Origin: Anaerolineae bacterium
Lineage (GTDB): Bacteria; Chloroflexota; Anaerolineae; Aggregatilineales; Phototrophicaceae
Direction: 5' to 3'
Assembly: GCA_022842885.1 (NCBI GenBank)
Contig: JALHOR010000014.1
Location: 5,806 to 69,058, forward strand
Length of the DNA: 63,253 nt
Below, one piece after another: positions 26,662 through 35,515 of the stretch. The translations under genes were made by a program, and so were the position numbers. A model generated the notes under the pieces. The model did not search any database. It had not been told where the DNA came from and saw nothing but the letters and a program-made list of their open reading frames with translations. Each line of letters opens with the position of its first letter. Position 1 is the first letter of the stretch.

Positions 26662-27033
26662 GTGACATACTCAATTTTGGTGGCTGACGATGACGCTATG
26701 AATCGTGAAATCATGGAAGCCTTTTTAGCAACAGAAGATTATCAGGTTCATCTTGCCAATAATGGGACTATGGCATTGCAGATGACCGCTGCCCTACGAC
26801 CACATCTGTTGATATTGGATGTGCTGCTGCCGGATATGAGTGGTTACGAAGTGTGCCAGCAACTCAAATCGAATCGGGCAACCGCGGCAATTCCCATTTT
26901 GATTGTCACCGGTTTTGATGAACCAGAAGATAAACAAGCCGCCAAAACCGCCGGAGCAAACGATTTTCTAGCTCGCCCGTTTGAACCAGAAGAATTTTTG
27001 GCACGGGTACAGGCGCTGCTACCCCACCGCTGA
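26662..27033 (+). CDS. Single-domain response regulator
   Basis: A 123-residue CheY-like receiver with no output domain. The acidic pair is Asp9-Asp10-Asp11, the phosphorylation site is Asp53 in LLILDVLLPDMSG, and Thr83 is in place in IVTG. The normally conserved lysine in the FxxKPF motif is Arg105 (FLARPF), which may alter its switching or phosphate lifetime. It starts with GTG, and AAGGAT precedes it. It probably relays phosphate to a partner kinase encoded elsewhere; no kinase is adjacent, and the next gene is an unrelated membrane-anchored protein. Confidence 0.9.
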   Translation: MTYSILVADDDAMNREIMEAFLATEDYQVHLANNGTMALQMTAALRPHLLILDVLLPDMSGYEVCQQLKSNRATAAIPILIVTGFDEPEDKQAAKTAGANDFLARPFEPEEFLARVQALLPHR

Positions 27034-27159
27034 ACCTGACGATTGCCCGCTGTTGTGTGCTTTTCCTCTAGCAGAAATATCCACATGCACTACACTGATT
27101 GATGATAACGGGTTGTCATTGGGCTGTTCGCCAGCCTAAGTGTGACGAATGGAACTGGA

Positions 27160-27744
27160 ATGAAATATGGGTATCGGCGCAACACGAATCCGAGTCCGCC
27201 GACATGGTTGGTATTTATGGTTGGAGTCGCCGTCGTATTTGGGGTTTATTATGCGTGGAATGGTATAACGCAATTTTTATCGGGCGTGCCAGTGCTAGAC
27301 CCAACCGCCCGCGCTATCTTGGATGTGACTGCAACGGTCGCCGTTGCCACCCAACAAATTGAAAATATGCCCACGCGCCGCCCTTCGGCGACACCTTTGC
27401 CGGAATGTATTCCGTTTGTGGTATCGGTAGCGAATGCCTTTGTCCGCGAACAAGCGGGGATCCAATTTGATGCGATTGAGCAATTTAGCCGTGATACAGA
27501 AGTGTGCGTCTTAGAACGGGCGGCGACTGATGCCGCTTGGTATCTCATAGACCGCGATATTCGCACGCGCCGTATTGAACCTGCGTATATGAGTGAGGAT
27601 GTGATTCGCCCATTGAATCCCACGCCAACGCCTTCATCCACGTTGCTGCCTGCGCCCACTGTGACGGCAACCTTCATCGCTGTGCCGGGTGCGCCCACCG
27701 TGACGCCGCCGCCCACTGCCACGCCAGACCAAGTGAATGCCTGA
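27160..27744 (+). CDS. Membrane-anchored protein with Pro-Thr-rich tail
   Basis: A single N-terminal transmembrane segment (about residues 12-32, LVFMVGVAVVFGVYYAW) is followed by a compact region with cysteines (LPECIPFVV and EVCVLERA) and a W/YLIDRD strand that resembles an SH3-like module, then a low-complexity Pro-Thr-Ala tail. I do not recognise a named family. It is probably anchored with the bulk outside the cell. The ATG at 27160 has GGA before it, and an upstream GTG at 27142 is also open. The convergent FHA gene follows 2 bp after the stop. Confidence 0.6.
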   Translation: MKYGYRRNTNPSPPTWLVFMVGVAVVFGVYYAWNGITQFLSGVPVLDPTARAILDVTATVAVATQQIENMPTRRPSATPLPECIPFVVSVANAFVREQAGIQFDAIEQFSRDTEVCVLERAATDAAWYLIDRDIRTRRIEPAYMSEDVIRPLNPTPTPSSTLLPAPTVTATFIAVPGAPTVTPPPTATPDQVNA

Positions 27745-27746
27745 GT

Positions 27747-28304
27747 TTAGCGATGAATAAAATAGACTTTCAGGTGCATCCGTCCGGGCTTTAATTCGTC
27801 GCCGTGTTTCAGTTCGTAGGGCTGATGTGCTTTCATCTGTTTGCCATTTAACAACGTGCCATTTACAGTCTCTAAATCGCGGATGGTCAGGCGTTTGTTG
27901 ATAATCTCAATTTTAAGGTGATTGCGCGAGATGCCTAAATCTTGTCCGGCGTGGTCAGCCAAATCAATATCTACGGGCGTAGATGAATTGCGGCGTCCGA
28001 TAATCAATACTTTTTCCACTTCATGCTCGACAATCACGCCCGATTCGCGCACCAAAAATTGCAAACGGGCGGGGATTTCGTTGGTATTGACGGGGGCGGG
28101 GCTGCCTAAAACCTGCGTGCCACCAACGGGGACGGGTGGTTGGGCAGCCGGAGGCGGCAGGGCATTCACTGATGGGAGAATCGTGGTGGAGGCGGGAGCA
28201 GGTGCCGGCAGGGCAGGCGGTAGTGCTAGGGGTTCACTGGTGGGTTGGTTCTCTTTCATCGGGAAAACAACCGTCGTATTTTTTTCGTCAAATTCAGAAG
28301 CCAT
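27747..28304 (-). CDS. FHA domain protein
   Basis: A Pro/Ala-rich disordered N-terminus (about residues 1-85) precedes a forkhead-associated domain in the C-terminal half. The phosphothreonine-binding residues appear as IIGRRNSS, GISRNHLKI and ETVNGTLLNGK. FHA proteins bind phosphothreonine on partners and often assist Ser/Thr kinases or secretion systems; no kinase is nearby. The ATG at 28304 has GGG about nine bases upstream and is preferred to a TTG at 28313. It is transcribed towards the gene at 27160, and the two stops are 2 bp apart. Confidence 0.88.
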   Translation of the reverse strand: MASEFDEKNTTVVFPMKENQPTSEPLALPPALPAPAPASTTILPSVNALPPPAAQPPVPVGGTQVLGSPAPVNTNEIPARLQFLVRESGVIVEHEVEKVLIIGRRNSSTPVDIDLADHAGQDLGISRNHLKIEIINKRLTIRDLETVNGTLLNGKQMKAHQPYELKHGDELKPGRMHLKVYFIHR

Positions 28305-28500
28305 AACGTTCAACCCTATATACTTATCGTGCGCCCCTTTTCTACACTATATCATAAAAATTGAGATGTCAAAACATTAAAAAAAGGTTGAATATAACAG
28401 CGTATAACACGGCGTATTCTAGCCCTGTTCAACATGTTACAATCAGCACACGATACCAAATCGCCCATTTGCTAGACTAACGAAGAGTCAACAATCATTC

Positions 28501-29982
28501 ATGAGTCGTCTGTTCATTGTGCTAGTTATTTTTTTAGGGGTAGGTTTGCCACTATTGGCGCAAGATACTCCTACCCCTATACCACCCGATACAGGCGTTG
28601 AACCGGGGACGCTGATTACTGGCACTATTGATGATGCCACACCGCGCCAAGTATTTTATTTTGAAGGCTCGCGTGGCGAAGTTATTCGCTTTCAGTTGCA
28701 AACGACCGATGGTAATCTTGACCCAGTGATGACGGTTTTTGATGATACAGGCATGATTCTGTTCAATCGGGATGATCGAGATGGCAACCGCGATGTTGCT
28801 GTGATGATGACGATTCCGGCAAGCACGCGCTTTTATGTGGTGGTGGGGCGTTTTGGTTACAGCCAAGGCAGCACTCGCGGCGAATTTGAATTGGTGCTAG
28901 AGCGTGTGGGCGTGATTTCTGAACAAGGCACCAATTTACTGTACAATATTCCGGTAATAGATACGATTAGCAGCACCCAACCCCAAATTTACTATACTTT
29001 CCGTGCCGAAGCCGGCGATATTGTGAATATCGAAATGGTACGCAGTTCTGGCACGCTTGACCCGTTTTTACAAATTGTGGATAGCAATCGCTTTGTATTG
29101 GCAGAAAATGATGATGCGCCCACCAACGGCACGCGCAATGCCCGCATCGAAAATCTCATTATTGAAAATACTGGCACCTATATCATCGTGGCAACGCGCT
29201 ACGGGCAAGCGGCGGGCGAAAGTGTTGGTAGTTTTGTCTTAACCATCACCGAATCGGAAAAAAGCGGTTTGGCGAACAGCGAACTAACAGCGTTTCCTAT
29301 CAGTTATAATCAAACCCATGAAGATGTTATCAACGCTGACCAATTTACGCGCTATTATGTTTTTGCGGCGCAACGCGACGATTTAATCACCATTACGCAA
29401 AACCAAACCACTGGGCAGCTTGATGCTTTCTTGACGCTGGCAAACGCCGGGTTGCAACCGCTGATTACCGATGATGATAGCGGCGGTGGGCGCAATGCTC
29501 GCATTGAACGTTATCGCATTCCGGCAGATGGTGAGTATTATATTATTGCTGGGCGTATAGACGGGGAAACGGGTACCTCTACGGGTGATTATCGTTTACA
29601 ACTGGTGTATGAAGGCAGCGCGTTTGAAGGTGTCAATGATGGTATTCCACGCTTGGAATTTGGCTCGACGACGCAAGATACCATCACATTGGAAGATGAT
29701 GATTCGATCTTCGCGTTTTATGGGCAAAAAGATGAGCAAGTCACGATTGCTGTATATCGTGCCACTGGTGATTTAGACCCGGTAGTGCAATTATTGGATA
29801 ATAATCAAACGTTATTGGCGTCCGATGATGATAGCGCGGGTGGGCAAAATGCCCGTATCCAAAATTATCGCTTGCCCGCAACGGGGGTGTATTATATTCG
29901 GGCGACGCGCTACCAAGGCAATGAAGGCACACCCAATACCACAGGCGGTTATAATTTGATTTTGTCGAGAGGGTTGGAATAA
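28501..29982 (+). CDS. Secreted protein of four PPC domains
   Basis: A signal peptide (about residues 1-20, ending LPLLAQ) is followed by four repeats of about 115 residues, each a pre-peptidase C-terminal (PPC) beta-sandwich. The repeats show TGTIDD or its equivalent, Y.F.A..GD/E.VxIxx, DPxLxLxDxxGxxLxxDDD and the T-Y-x-I-x-A-x-R-Y strand, for example TGTYIIVATRYG and TGVYYIRATRYQ. PPC modules usually accompany secreted peptidases; here they form the whole protein, so it probably acts as a surface or adhesion protein. It has a long upstream gap (28314-28500) in which a promoter is likely but not identified. Confidence 0.85.
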   Translation: MSRLFIVLVIFLGVGLPLLAQDTPTPIPPDTGVEPGTLITGTIDDATPRQVFYFEGSRGEVIRFQLQTTDGNLDPVMTVFDDTGMILFNRDDRDGNRDVAVMMTIPASTRFYVVVGRFGYSQGSTRGEFELVLERVGVISEQGTNLLYNIPVIDTISSTQPQIYYTFRAEAGDIVNIEMVRSSGTLDPFLQIVDSNRFVLAENDDAPTNGTRNARIENLIIENTGTYIIVATRYGQAAGESVGSFVLTITESEKSGLANSELTAFPISYNQTHEDVINADQFTRYYVFAAQRDDLITITQNQTTGQLDAFLTLANAGLQPLITDDDSGGGRNARIERYRIPADGEYYIIAGRIDGETGTSTGDYRLQLVYEGSAFEGVNDGIPRLEFGSTTQDTITLEDDDSIFAFYGQKDEQVTIAVYRATGDLDPVVQLLDNNQTLLASDDDSAGGQNARIQNYRLPATGVYYIRATRYQGNEGTPNTTGGYNLILSRGLE

Positions 29983-30071
29983 AAAATTATTGAGTGACAA
30001 ACAACTCTATTTGGGTGATATGTGTCTTGACTAAATCGGTCATGGAATAGCCTCTCATAACACTCGCGCTA

Positions 30072-30091
30072 GGGATATTTTATCATATCCC
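30072..30091. other. Short inverted repeat in intergenic space
   Basis: GGGATAT (30072-30078) pairs with ATATCCC (30085-30091) across a six-base loop, between the stops of the convergent PPC and 2-hydroxy-acid oxidase genes. There is no T-run, so a terminator is possible but not proved. Confidence 0.35.
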
Positions 30092-30138
30092 CAGCGGTCG
30101 GTTCACAGAAACGATAAAGCGTGACGCAGGTGAAGCCA

Positions 30139-31221
30139 TTACGATACCAAGCTCCGGTCAATTGCGTTCACGTTGGCACACCCGGAAAGCATCATTGCCA
30201 ATTCCAATTCTTCACGCAGAATCGTCAGCACTTTTTCGGCGCCGGCTTGCCCACCGGCTGCCAATCCCCATAATAATGGTCTGCCGACTAAAACCGCTTT
30301 CGCGCCGAGTGCCACCGCTTTCAGAATATCAATCCCGCGCCGCACGCCGCCATCTAGCAGTAAATCCACGCGCCCATTCACTGTTTCGGCAATGATGGGC
30401 AGCATCTCAATTGTGGCTGGCACAGTATCCAGTTGGCGACCCCCATGATTCGAGACGATGATACCATCTACACCTGCGGCAATGGCTTTTTCGGCATCAT
30501 CCGGGCGCAGAACACCTTTGACTAAGACCGGTAATTTGGTGATAGATTTCAGCCATGCCACATCATCCCATGTCAGCGATGGGTCAAATAATGATGCTGA
30601 ATATGCTGCCAAGCCCGATTCGCCACTAACCGCGCCTAATTTTTCTAAGCCGGCAGCGGCAAAATTGGCAACAGTGACGCCCTCTGGCAAATGAAAACGA
30701 TTGCGAACATCGGCATAGCGTCGCCCGAATTTGGGGGTATCCACTGTGAGCGCCAATGCCTTATATCCAGCGGCTTCGGCACGAGCAACCAAATGGCGCG
30801 TAATCTCGCGGTCTTTATACACATACACCTGAAACCATAAGGTTGTGTTGGTGGCAGCGGCGACATCTTCCAGCGCGGTGGACGAAATCGTACTCAAACA
30901 CATAGCGACTTTTTGCGCCCCGGCAGCTCGCGCTGTCGCCAATTCACCATCGGGGTGTGCCATCCGTTGAAACGCCGTGGGCGCAATCATAAATGGCACT
31001 GAAAAATCCATGCCTAACACTTGCGTCGAAAGGTCAATTTTGGAGACATCCACCATCATACGCGGCAGTAATTGAATACGACTGAAGGCATCACGGTTTT
31101 CGCGCAGCGTTACTTGGTCATTCGCGCCGCTGGCGTAGTAGTCATACGCCATCTTGCTAATTTTTTCGCGGGCAACCGCTTCAAAATCTAAAATTTCAAT
31201 GAGGCTATCGAGGTTGGTCAT
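30139..31221 (-). CDS. FMN-dependent alpha-hydroxy-acid oxidase or dehydrogenase
   Basis: A 360-residue TIM-barrel flavoprotein of the glycolate/lactate oxidase family. It has DYYASGANDQVTLREN near the N-terminus, the FMN-binding APTAFQRMAHPDGE and the catalytic His in SNHGGRQLD, followed by DGGVRRGIDILKA and VGRPLLWGL. It oxidises a 2-hydroxy acid such as glycolate or L-lactate to the 2-oxoacid; the electron acceptor (oxygen or a quinone) cannot be read from sequence. It starts at 31221 with GGAG eight bases upstream and is transcribed alone. The 137-bp gap beyond its start holds no clear feature. Confidence 0.93.
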   Translation of the reverse strand: MTNLDSLIEILDFEAVAREKISKMAYDYYASGANDQVTLRENRDAFSRIQLLPRMMVDVSKIDLSTQVLGMDFSVPFMIAPTAFQRMAHPDGELATARAAGAQKVAMCLSTISSTALEDVAAATNTTLWFQVYVYKDREITRHLVARAEAAGYKALALTVDTPKFGRRYADVRNRFHLPEGVTVANFAAAGLEKLGAVSGESGLAAYSASLFDPSLTWDDVAWLKSITKLPVLVKGVLRPDDAEKAIAAGVDGIIVSNHGGRQLDTVPATIEMLPIIAETVNGRVDLLLDGGVRRGIDILKAVALGAKAVLVGRPLLWGLAAGGQAGAEKVLTILREELELAMMLSGCANVNAIDRSLVS

Positions 31222-31358
31222 GGCACTTACTCCAAATCATGGTGGGCAAACATTGTGATAAGAATACCACCTAAGCAGCAGTTTGGCACACAGCACACCA
31301 ACCCAAAATCCAGTATAATTAGATTAAATTATCCATAGTTTCATCACCTTTATGCCTT

Positions 31359-31997
31359 ATGTCTATCATTGAAAAAAATCATCAATCAGAGTCGGTGGCG
31401 ACACCCCCGATGGTCATCCCCTATCCCGCCGGAGTGCTGCGCTGGTTGGCACGGATGCCGCTGTATGTGTATCGCTTGGGGCTGGGTTGGGCGATTATGT
31501 GGATTCCCGTGTTGGTACTAACCACACGCGGACGCAGTAGCGGGCAACCGCGCCATGTCGTCTTGGAATGGCGGCGGCACGGCAGCAAATATTATGTTGT
31601 TTCGGCATGGGGTAAACGCCCGCATTGGTATCGTAATTTGTTAGCAGCGCCTATCGTGACCGTACAGTTTGGCAATCGCATTTTCCGGGCGCGGGCAACT
31701 CCTGTACAAGACCCCTATGAAGCGGCGCGGGCTGTCTATATGTTCCGCAAAAATTCGCCGTTGTACGAAGTATTGTTCAGCCGCATGGTAAGCGTGCCGA
31801 CCATCAATTTTCGTACTCTGTCAGAAGTCGCTGGCGAATTTACGGTTATTCGCCTAGACCCAGAAGCCGGGTCATTGGCAATACCGGGTGTGCCACAATT
31901 ACCCGCTTGGTTGCTGCCAGGTGGCGTGATTTTGGGGTTGGCACTGCTGTTATTCCGCAGTATTGGCACTCGCCGTCCATCAATAGAGACTGAGTAA
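31359..31997 (+). CDS. Deazaflavin-dependent nitroreductase-like (DDN/DUF385) protein
   Basis: A 212-residue protein with the split-barrel DDN fold: TTRGRSSGQPRHVVLEW and then the YYVVSAWGKRPHWYRNL region that binds F420 in mycobacterial relatives. C-terminal residues 185-205 form a hydrophobic segment (LPGGVILGLALLLF), so it may be membrane-tethered. In Chloroflexota the F420 cofactor is plausible but not shown here. Its RBS is poor. The TPR gene follows 13 bp downstream in the same direction, suggesting an operon. Confidence 0.75.
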   Translation: MSIIEKNHQSESVATPPMVIPYPAGVLRWLARMPLYVYRLGLGWAIMWIPVLVLTTRGRSSGQPRHVVLEWRRHGSKYYVVSAWGKRPHWYRNLLAAPIVTVQFGNRIFRARATPVQDPYEAARAVYMFRKNSPLYEVLFSRMVSVPTINFRTLSEVAGEFTVIRLDPEAGSLAIPGVPQLPAWLLPGGVILGLALLLFRSIGTRRPSIETE

Positions 31998-32010
31998 GGA
32001 CGCAAGCGGC

Positions 32011-32952
32011 ATGTCAGATTTACAGGAACAAACGCATCTACTGCGCCAAGTACGCGATGCGCTCCAAGAGAATAATTATCCGCAGGCGATTCAAAGTTTA
32101 CAAGCGGTCGTCACCCTAGCGCGGGAACGCGGCGATATTGGCGCTGCCGGGCGGCATTTAGGGAATTTGGCGCTGACGTATTATCGCATGGGCAAGCCTG
32201 ATAAAGCCTTGGATTATTTTGGGCAAGCCTTAGACTGTGCGCGACAAGACCAAGACCGTTTCACTGAAGATGGCTTGCTCGGCAATATGGGCAATATTTT
32301 ACGCGAAGTTGGGCGCTATGATGATGCGTTAATCTATTTGAATGAAGCATTGGCGATTGCAGAAGAAATTGGTGATAATCGCGGGCGCGGCATCTGGCTC
32401 AGTAATTTGGGCTTGGTCTATGATGATTTGCGCCAACCAGCACCAGCGATTGTGTTTCATCAACAAGCGGTGGAAGTTGCCCGCCAATTGCATGATTTGC
32501 CCAATCTTGCTTCGCGCCTAGGCAATTTAGGCAACAGTTATGTGGCACAAGGCGATTATGCGACGGCGCTGATGCCGTTTAGTGAAGCCGTGCGTTTATA
32601 TGAACAGTTGAATCGTCCGCACGAAGTCGCGTTACGGTTGGGCATCATGGGCAATTTGTACGCCATGCTTGGACGCCAGCAAAAAGACGCGCCAACCGCC
32701 CAACGCTATTTGCAACAGGCACTGGAAGCCTACGAAAAAGCTGCCCATCTCGCTAAAGAACTGGGCGATTTTGCCAGCCAAGCGGAATTATTACGCAGCA
32801 TCGCTGGTGTGCTGATTACCAGCGGACAAGCCAATGAAGCGGGCTTATATCTATCGGTGGCGGGGCAGCTTTTCCAAGCCTTGGGCATGACTGAAAAAGC
32901 TGCCGAAGTAACGGCGATTCAATATAAAATTGCCAAGCGCAAAAATGACTAA
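32011..32952 (+). CDS. Tetratricopeptide-repeat protein
   Basis: A 313-residue, almost entirely helical protein of about seven TPR units, with the pattern A..LGNLG..Y...G....A...F.QAL visible in AGRHLGNLALTYYRMGKPDK, LLGNMGNILREVGRYDDAL and SRLGNLGNSYVAQGDYATAL. It has neither signal peptide nor enzymatic domain and probably acts as a scaffold. It lies downstream of the DDN-like gene by 13 bp and converges on the membrane protein at 32956, with the stops three bases apart. Confidence 0.9.
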   Translation: MSDLQEQTHLLRQVRDALQENNYPQAIQSLQAVVTLARERGDIGAAGRHLGNLALTYYRMGKPDKALDYFGQALDCARQDQDRFTEDGLLGNMGNILREVGRYDDALIYLNEALAIAEEIGDNRGRGIWLSNLGLVYDDLRQPAPAIVFHQQAVEVARQLHDLPNLASRLGNLGNSYVAQGDYATALMPFSEAVRLYEQLNRPHEVALRLGIMGNLYAMLGRQQKDAPTAQRYLQQALEAYEKAAHLAKELGDFASQAELLRSIAGVLITSGQANEAGLYLSVAGQLFQALGMTEKAAEVTAIQYKIAKRKND

Positions 32953-32955
32953 TGC

Positions 32956-34218
32956 TTATTCTTTGCCGCCGGTCAGCCGCTTGATGATATTGAACCAGAA
33001 CGGCGCTCCCTGCATGATGGCAATCACTGTCAGGAAAAGCCCAACAATTTTGCCTAATAACAGCGAGAACCATGCGGGATTATTGCCGGGCAGCATATTC
33101 CATAAATTGTTCACATCGTTAAACAACAAGGCATTGGTTTGGTCTGCCGGGTCTAAAGCACTTAAATCGTTATAGCGCCAGCCCAACGGCAACCGCAGTT
33201 GCAACAAGGTATCTACTGTCCGTAATGCTTCCGCCCCTGCGGTTTGGACAGCCTCAATGCTTTCGCCGGGGTCAGTGGTGGGGTCACTTTCAATACTGGC
33301 TTGCGTCTGTTCATATTGCGATTGCAGCGCCGTAACATCGGCACGCTGCGCCGTGCGAGCCACCAAGCCGCGTAATGCCGGGTCTTCCCACAGGGTGCGG
33401 GCTAGGTTGATGCTGTCTACGTTCATAAAAAGAGCGATACATGCCCCCACCACAAACGAAATCACCGACATATTCTGCCGGAACGTATCGCTGGCACGGT
33501 ACATGCCTTCCTCAAACCATTGCATCAGTTTGGTTTCGGCTTCATCTAATGTCTTAGAGGTTCTGAGTACCGTCTCTAAAGCCGTGCGAAGATAAGGATT
33601 TTTGACGTTGCGTAAGCCCGCCATCAGCGACACAATCGTGTTGGGTTCCAGCCCCAACTTGCCAATTTCATCATCAATCTGATCCATTGCTTCGGTCAAC
33701 GCTTCGCGGTAAATGGGTTCGGAGAGTTCGGCAATGGTCGTGCGAAGTTCATCTAACCCCAAGCCGGATTCCATGATTTGGTTAATCACCAAGCGCAACT
33801 TGCGCCGTTCTCCGGTGGCAGGCATCCCATCCACAATGTTCAGCAATGCGGCAAAAATTTCTTTATCAGAAGTCACACGAATGAGGTTAATGAGAACACT
33901 CACAAAGGTATTGGGGTCAATCCACCCCAGATTGTTGAGTTTGCTCTTTGTCAGAATTTCTTTGGCTTGCTCATCGCTGAGTTTCTGGTCAGGCAGTAGC
34001 ACTTCGCCCTGTAACATGCGAATCAACGGATGTGTGAGGACTTTTGCCCGCAGCGCCGGGTCATCAATCATGCGGTCTATGCTGCGACGCAAATGACGGG
34101 CGCGGAGTTTGGTGATGGCTGCCAACACATTGTTAATTTGCGTCACCAAAATACTGAGCAAACTAAACACAAATACCATGCCGATAATGACTTCAAAAAT
34201 TGCCGAATCAACGGTCAT
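32956..34218 (-). CDS. Membrane-anchored helical protein of unknown function
   Basis: A transmembrane segment near the N-terminus (about residues 5-27) is followed by a long helical soluble region with an HPLIRMLQGEV motif (about 62-72) and several coiled stretches, then hydrophobic segments near residues 235-255 and 380-400. Proteins with this layout and the HPLI motif are conserved in many phyla but unnamed. The ATG at 34218 has GGGGG six bases away; the adjacent ATG at 34221 is also possible. It is read towards the TPR gene. Function unknown. Confidence 0.6.
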   Translation of the reverse strand: MTVDSAIFEVIIGMVFVFSLLSILVTQINNVLAAITKLRARHLRRSIDRMIDDPALRAKVLTHPLIRMLQGEVLLPDQKLSDEQAKEILTKSKLNNLGWIDPNTFVSVLINLIRVTSDKEIFAALLNIVDGMPATGERRKLRLVINQIMESGLGLDELRTTIAELSEPIYREALTEAMDQIDDEIGKLGLEPNTIVSLMAGLRNVKNPYLRTALETVLRTSKTLDEAETKLMQWFEEGMYRASDTFRQNMSVISFVVGACIALFMNVDSINLARTLWEDPALRGLVARTAQRADVTALQSQYEQTQASIESDPTTDPGESIEAVQTAGAEALRTVDTLLQLRLPLGWRYNDLSALDPADQTNALLFNDVNNLWNMLPGNNPAWFSLLLGKIVGLFLTVIAIMQGAPFWFNIIKRLTGGKE

Positions 34219-34312
34219 CATATTCCCCCTTATGGTGGAGAAAATTTTTCTCCTACGATTGTAACATCAGATAGTCGGCACGCAACCAAATTGAGCGTGT
34301 TCTGGGGCTAGG

Positions 34313-35275
34313 TTATTCGGCTTGGTCGCGCACGCGCACATAATTAAGCTGCGAGAGCGCCCGCACCTGCTCATCGGCACGATAGCTGCTGCGAACCAAA
34401 GGACCACTTTCGACCCATTTAAAGCCCATCTCCAACCCGGTAACACGCAGCATTTCAAATTCTTCTGGCGTCCAGAAGCGTTCTACGGGCAGGTGTTTTC
34501 TGCTCGGTTGCAGATATTGCCCCAATGTCAGAATATCCACGCCGACATTAACGAGGGCGTGCATCGTTGCCACAACTTCCTCAAGGGTTTCGCCCAAGCC
34601 GAGCATAATGCCACTTTTCGTCAGTACCAGCGGATCCATTTTTTTGGCATTTTCCAGCGTCGTGAGCGCCCACTCATAATTATCTTGGGGCTGCACGCGC
34701 TTGAACAAACGCGGCACTGTTTCCACATTGTGGTTCAAGATTTCTGGTTGGGCATCCATCACAATTTTAAGGGCGGGTGCGCTGCCTTTAAAATCGGGAA
34801 TCAACACTTCGATACTGCAACCCGGTTGCAATTGGCGAATACGGCGAATCACCATGGCGAACAAGGGCGCACCGCCATCAGCACGGTCATCGCGGTTGAC
34901 GCTAGTGATAACCACATGCTGCAAATTCATTGCTCGCACGCTCTCGGCAATCCGGTTTGGCTCTGCCCAATCCAGCGGCGACGGACGCCCGGTTTTAATA
35001 TCACAAAAGCCACACGAGCGCGTACAAGTATCGCCCATCATCAAAAACGTCGCAGTGCCACGCCCCCAACATTCACCTAAGTTCGGGCATTGGGCTTCTT
35101 CGCACACGGTATGGAGTGCCTTGCTCCGCATCAAATGGCGCACATTTTCATAGGTTTCGCCTGTCGGTGCTTTCACGCGGATCCACGGGGGACGGCGGCG
35201 TGGTGTTTGTGGGTCAGGTTGCCATTCTTCAGCAGTCGTCACAGGAATTGCTTCAGGATTGATAATGCTCGTCAC
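34313..35275 (-). CDS. lipA: Lipoyl synthase
   Basis: This radical-SAM enzyme inserts two sulfur atoms into octanoyl-lipoyl domains. Both iron-sulfur cluster motifs are complete: Cys58, Cys63 and Cys69 for the auxiliary cluster and Cys84, Cys88 and Cys91 for the radical-SAM cluster, then the C-terminal RSSY motif near residue 304. Length 320 residues is normal. It starts with GTG at 35275, with AGGAG nine bases upstream. No lipB or lipoate transferase is adjacent, so the octanoyl source is encoded elsewhere. Confidence 0.96.
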   Translation of the reverse strand: MTSIINPEAIPVTTAEEWQPDPQTPRRRPPWIRVKAPTGETYENVRHLMRSKALHTVCEEAQCPNLGECWGRGTATFLMMGDTCTRSCGFCDIKTGRPSPLDWAEPNRIAESVRAMNLQHVVITSVNRDDRADGGAPLFAMVIRRIRQLQPGCSIEVLIPDFKGSAPALKIVMDAQPEILNHNVETVPRLFKRVQPQDNYEWALTTLENAKKMDPLVLTKSGIMLGLGETLEEVVATMHALVNVGVDILTLGQYLQPSRKHLPVERFWTPEEFEMLRVTGLEMGFKWVESGPLVRSSYRADEQVRALSQLNYVRVRDQAE

Positions 35276-35515
35276 AACAAATGACTCCTCACATATGGAT
35301 ACTCACCATTATAACGACATCCGGCTCACAAAATCTAACGCCGAATAACACCAATTTAGCACAACGTTAATCCAAATCGGGACGCAATGGCTATCGCTAT
35401 CTTGGACAAAAACCGCTACCATAAACTACAAAAAACTCATAAAAACTGGTTTTCACTATAGATTTTGCCCTTATTATACAGGTATCGCTTTTATCTCGTT
35501 TAGTGGTTGTAGGGT

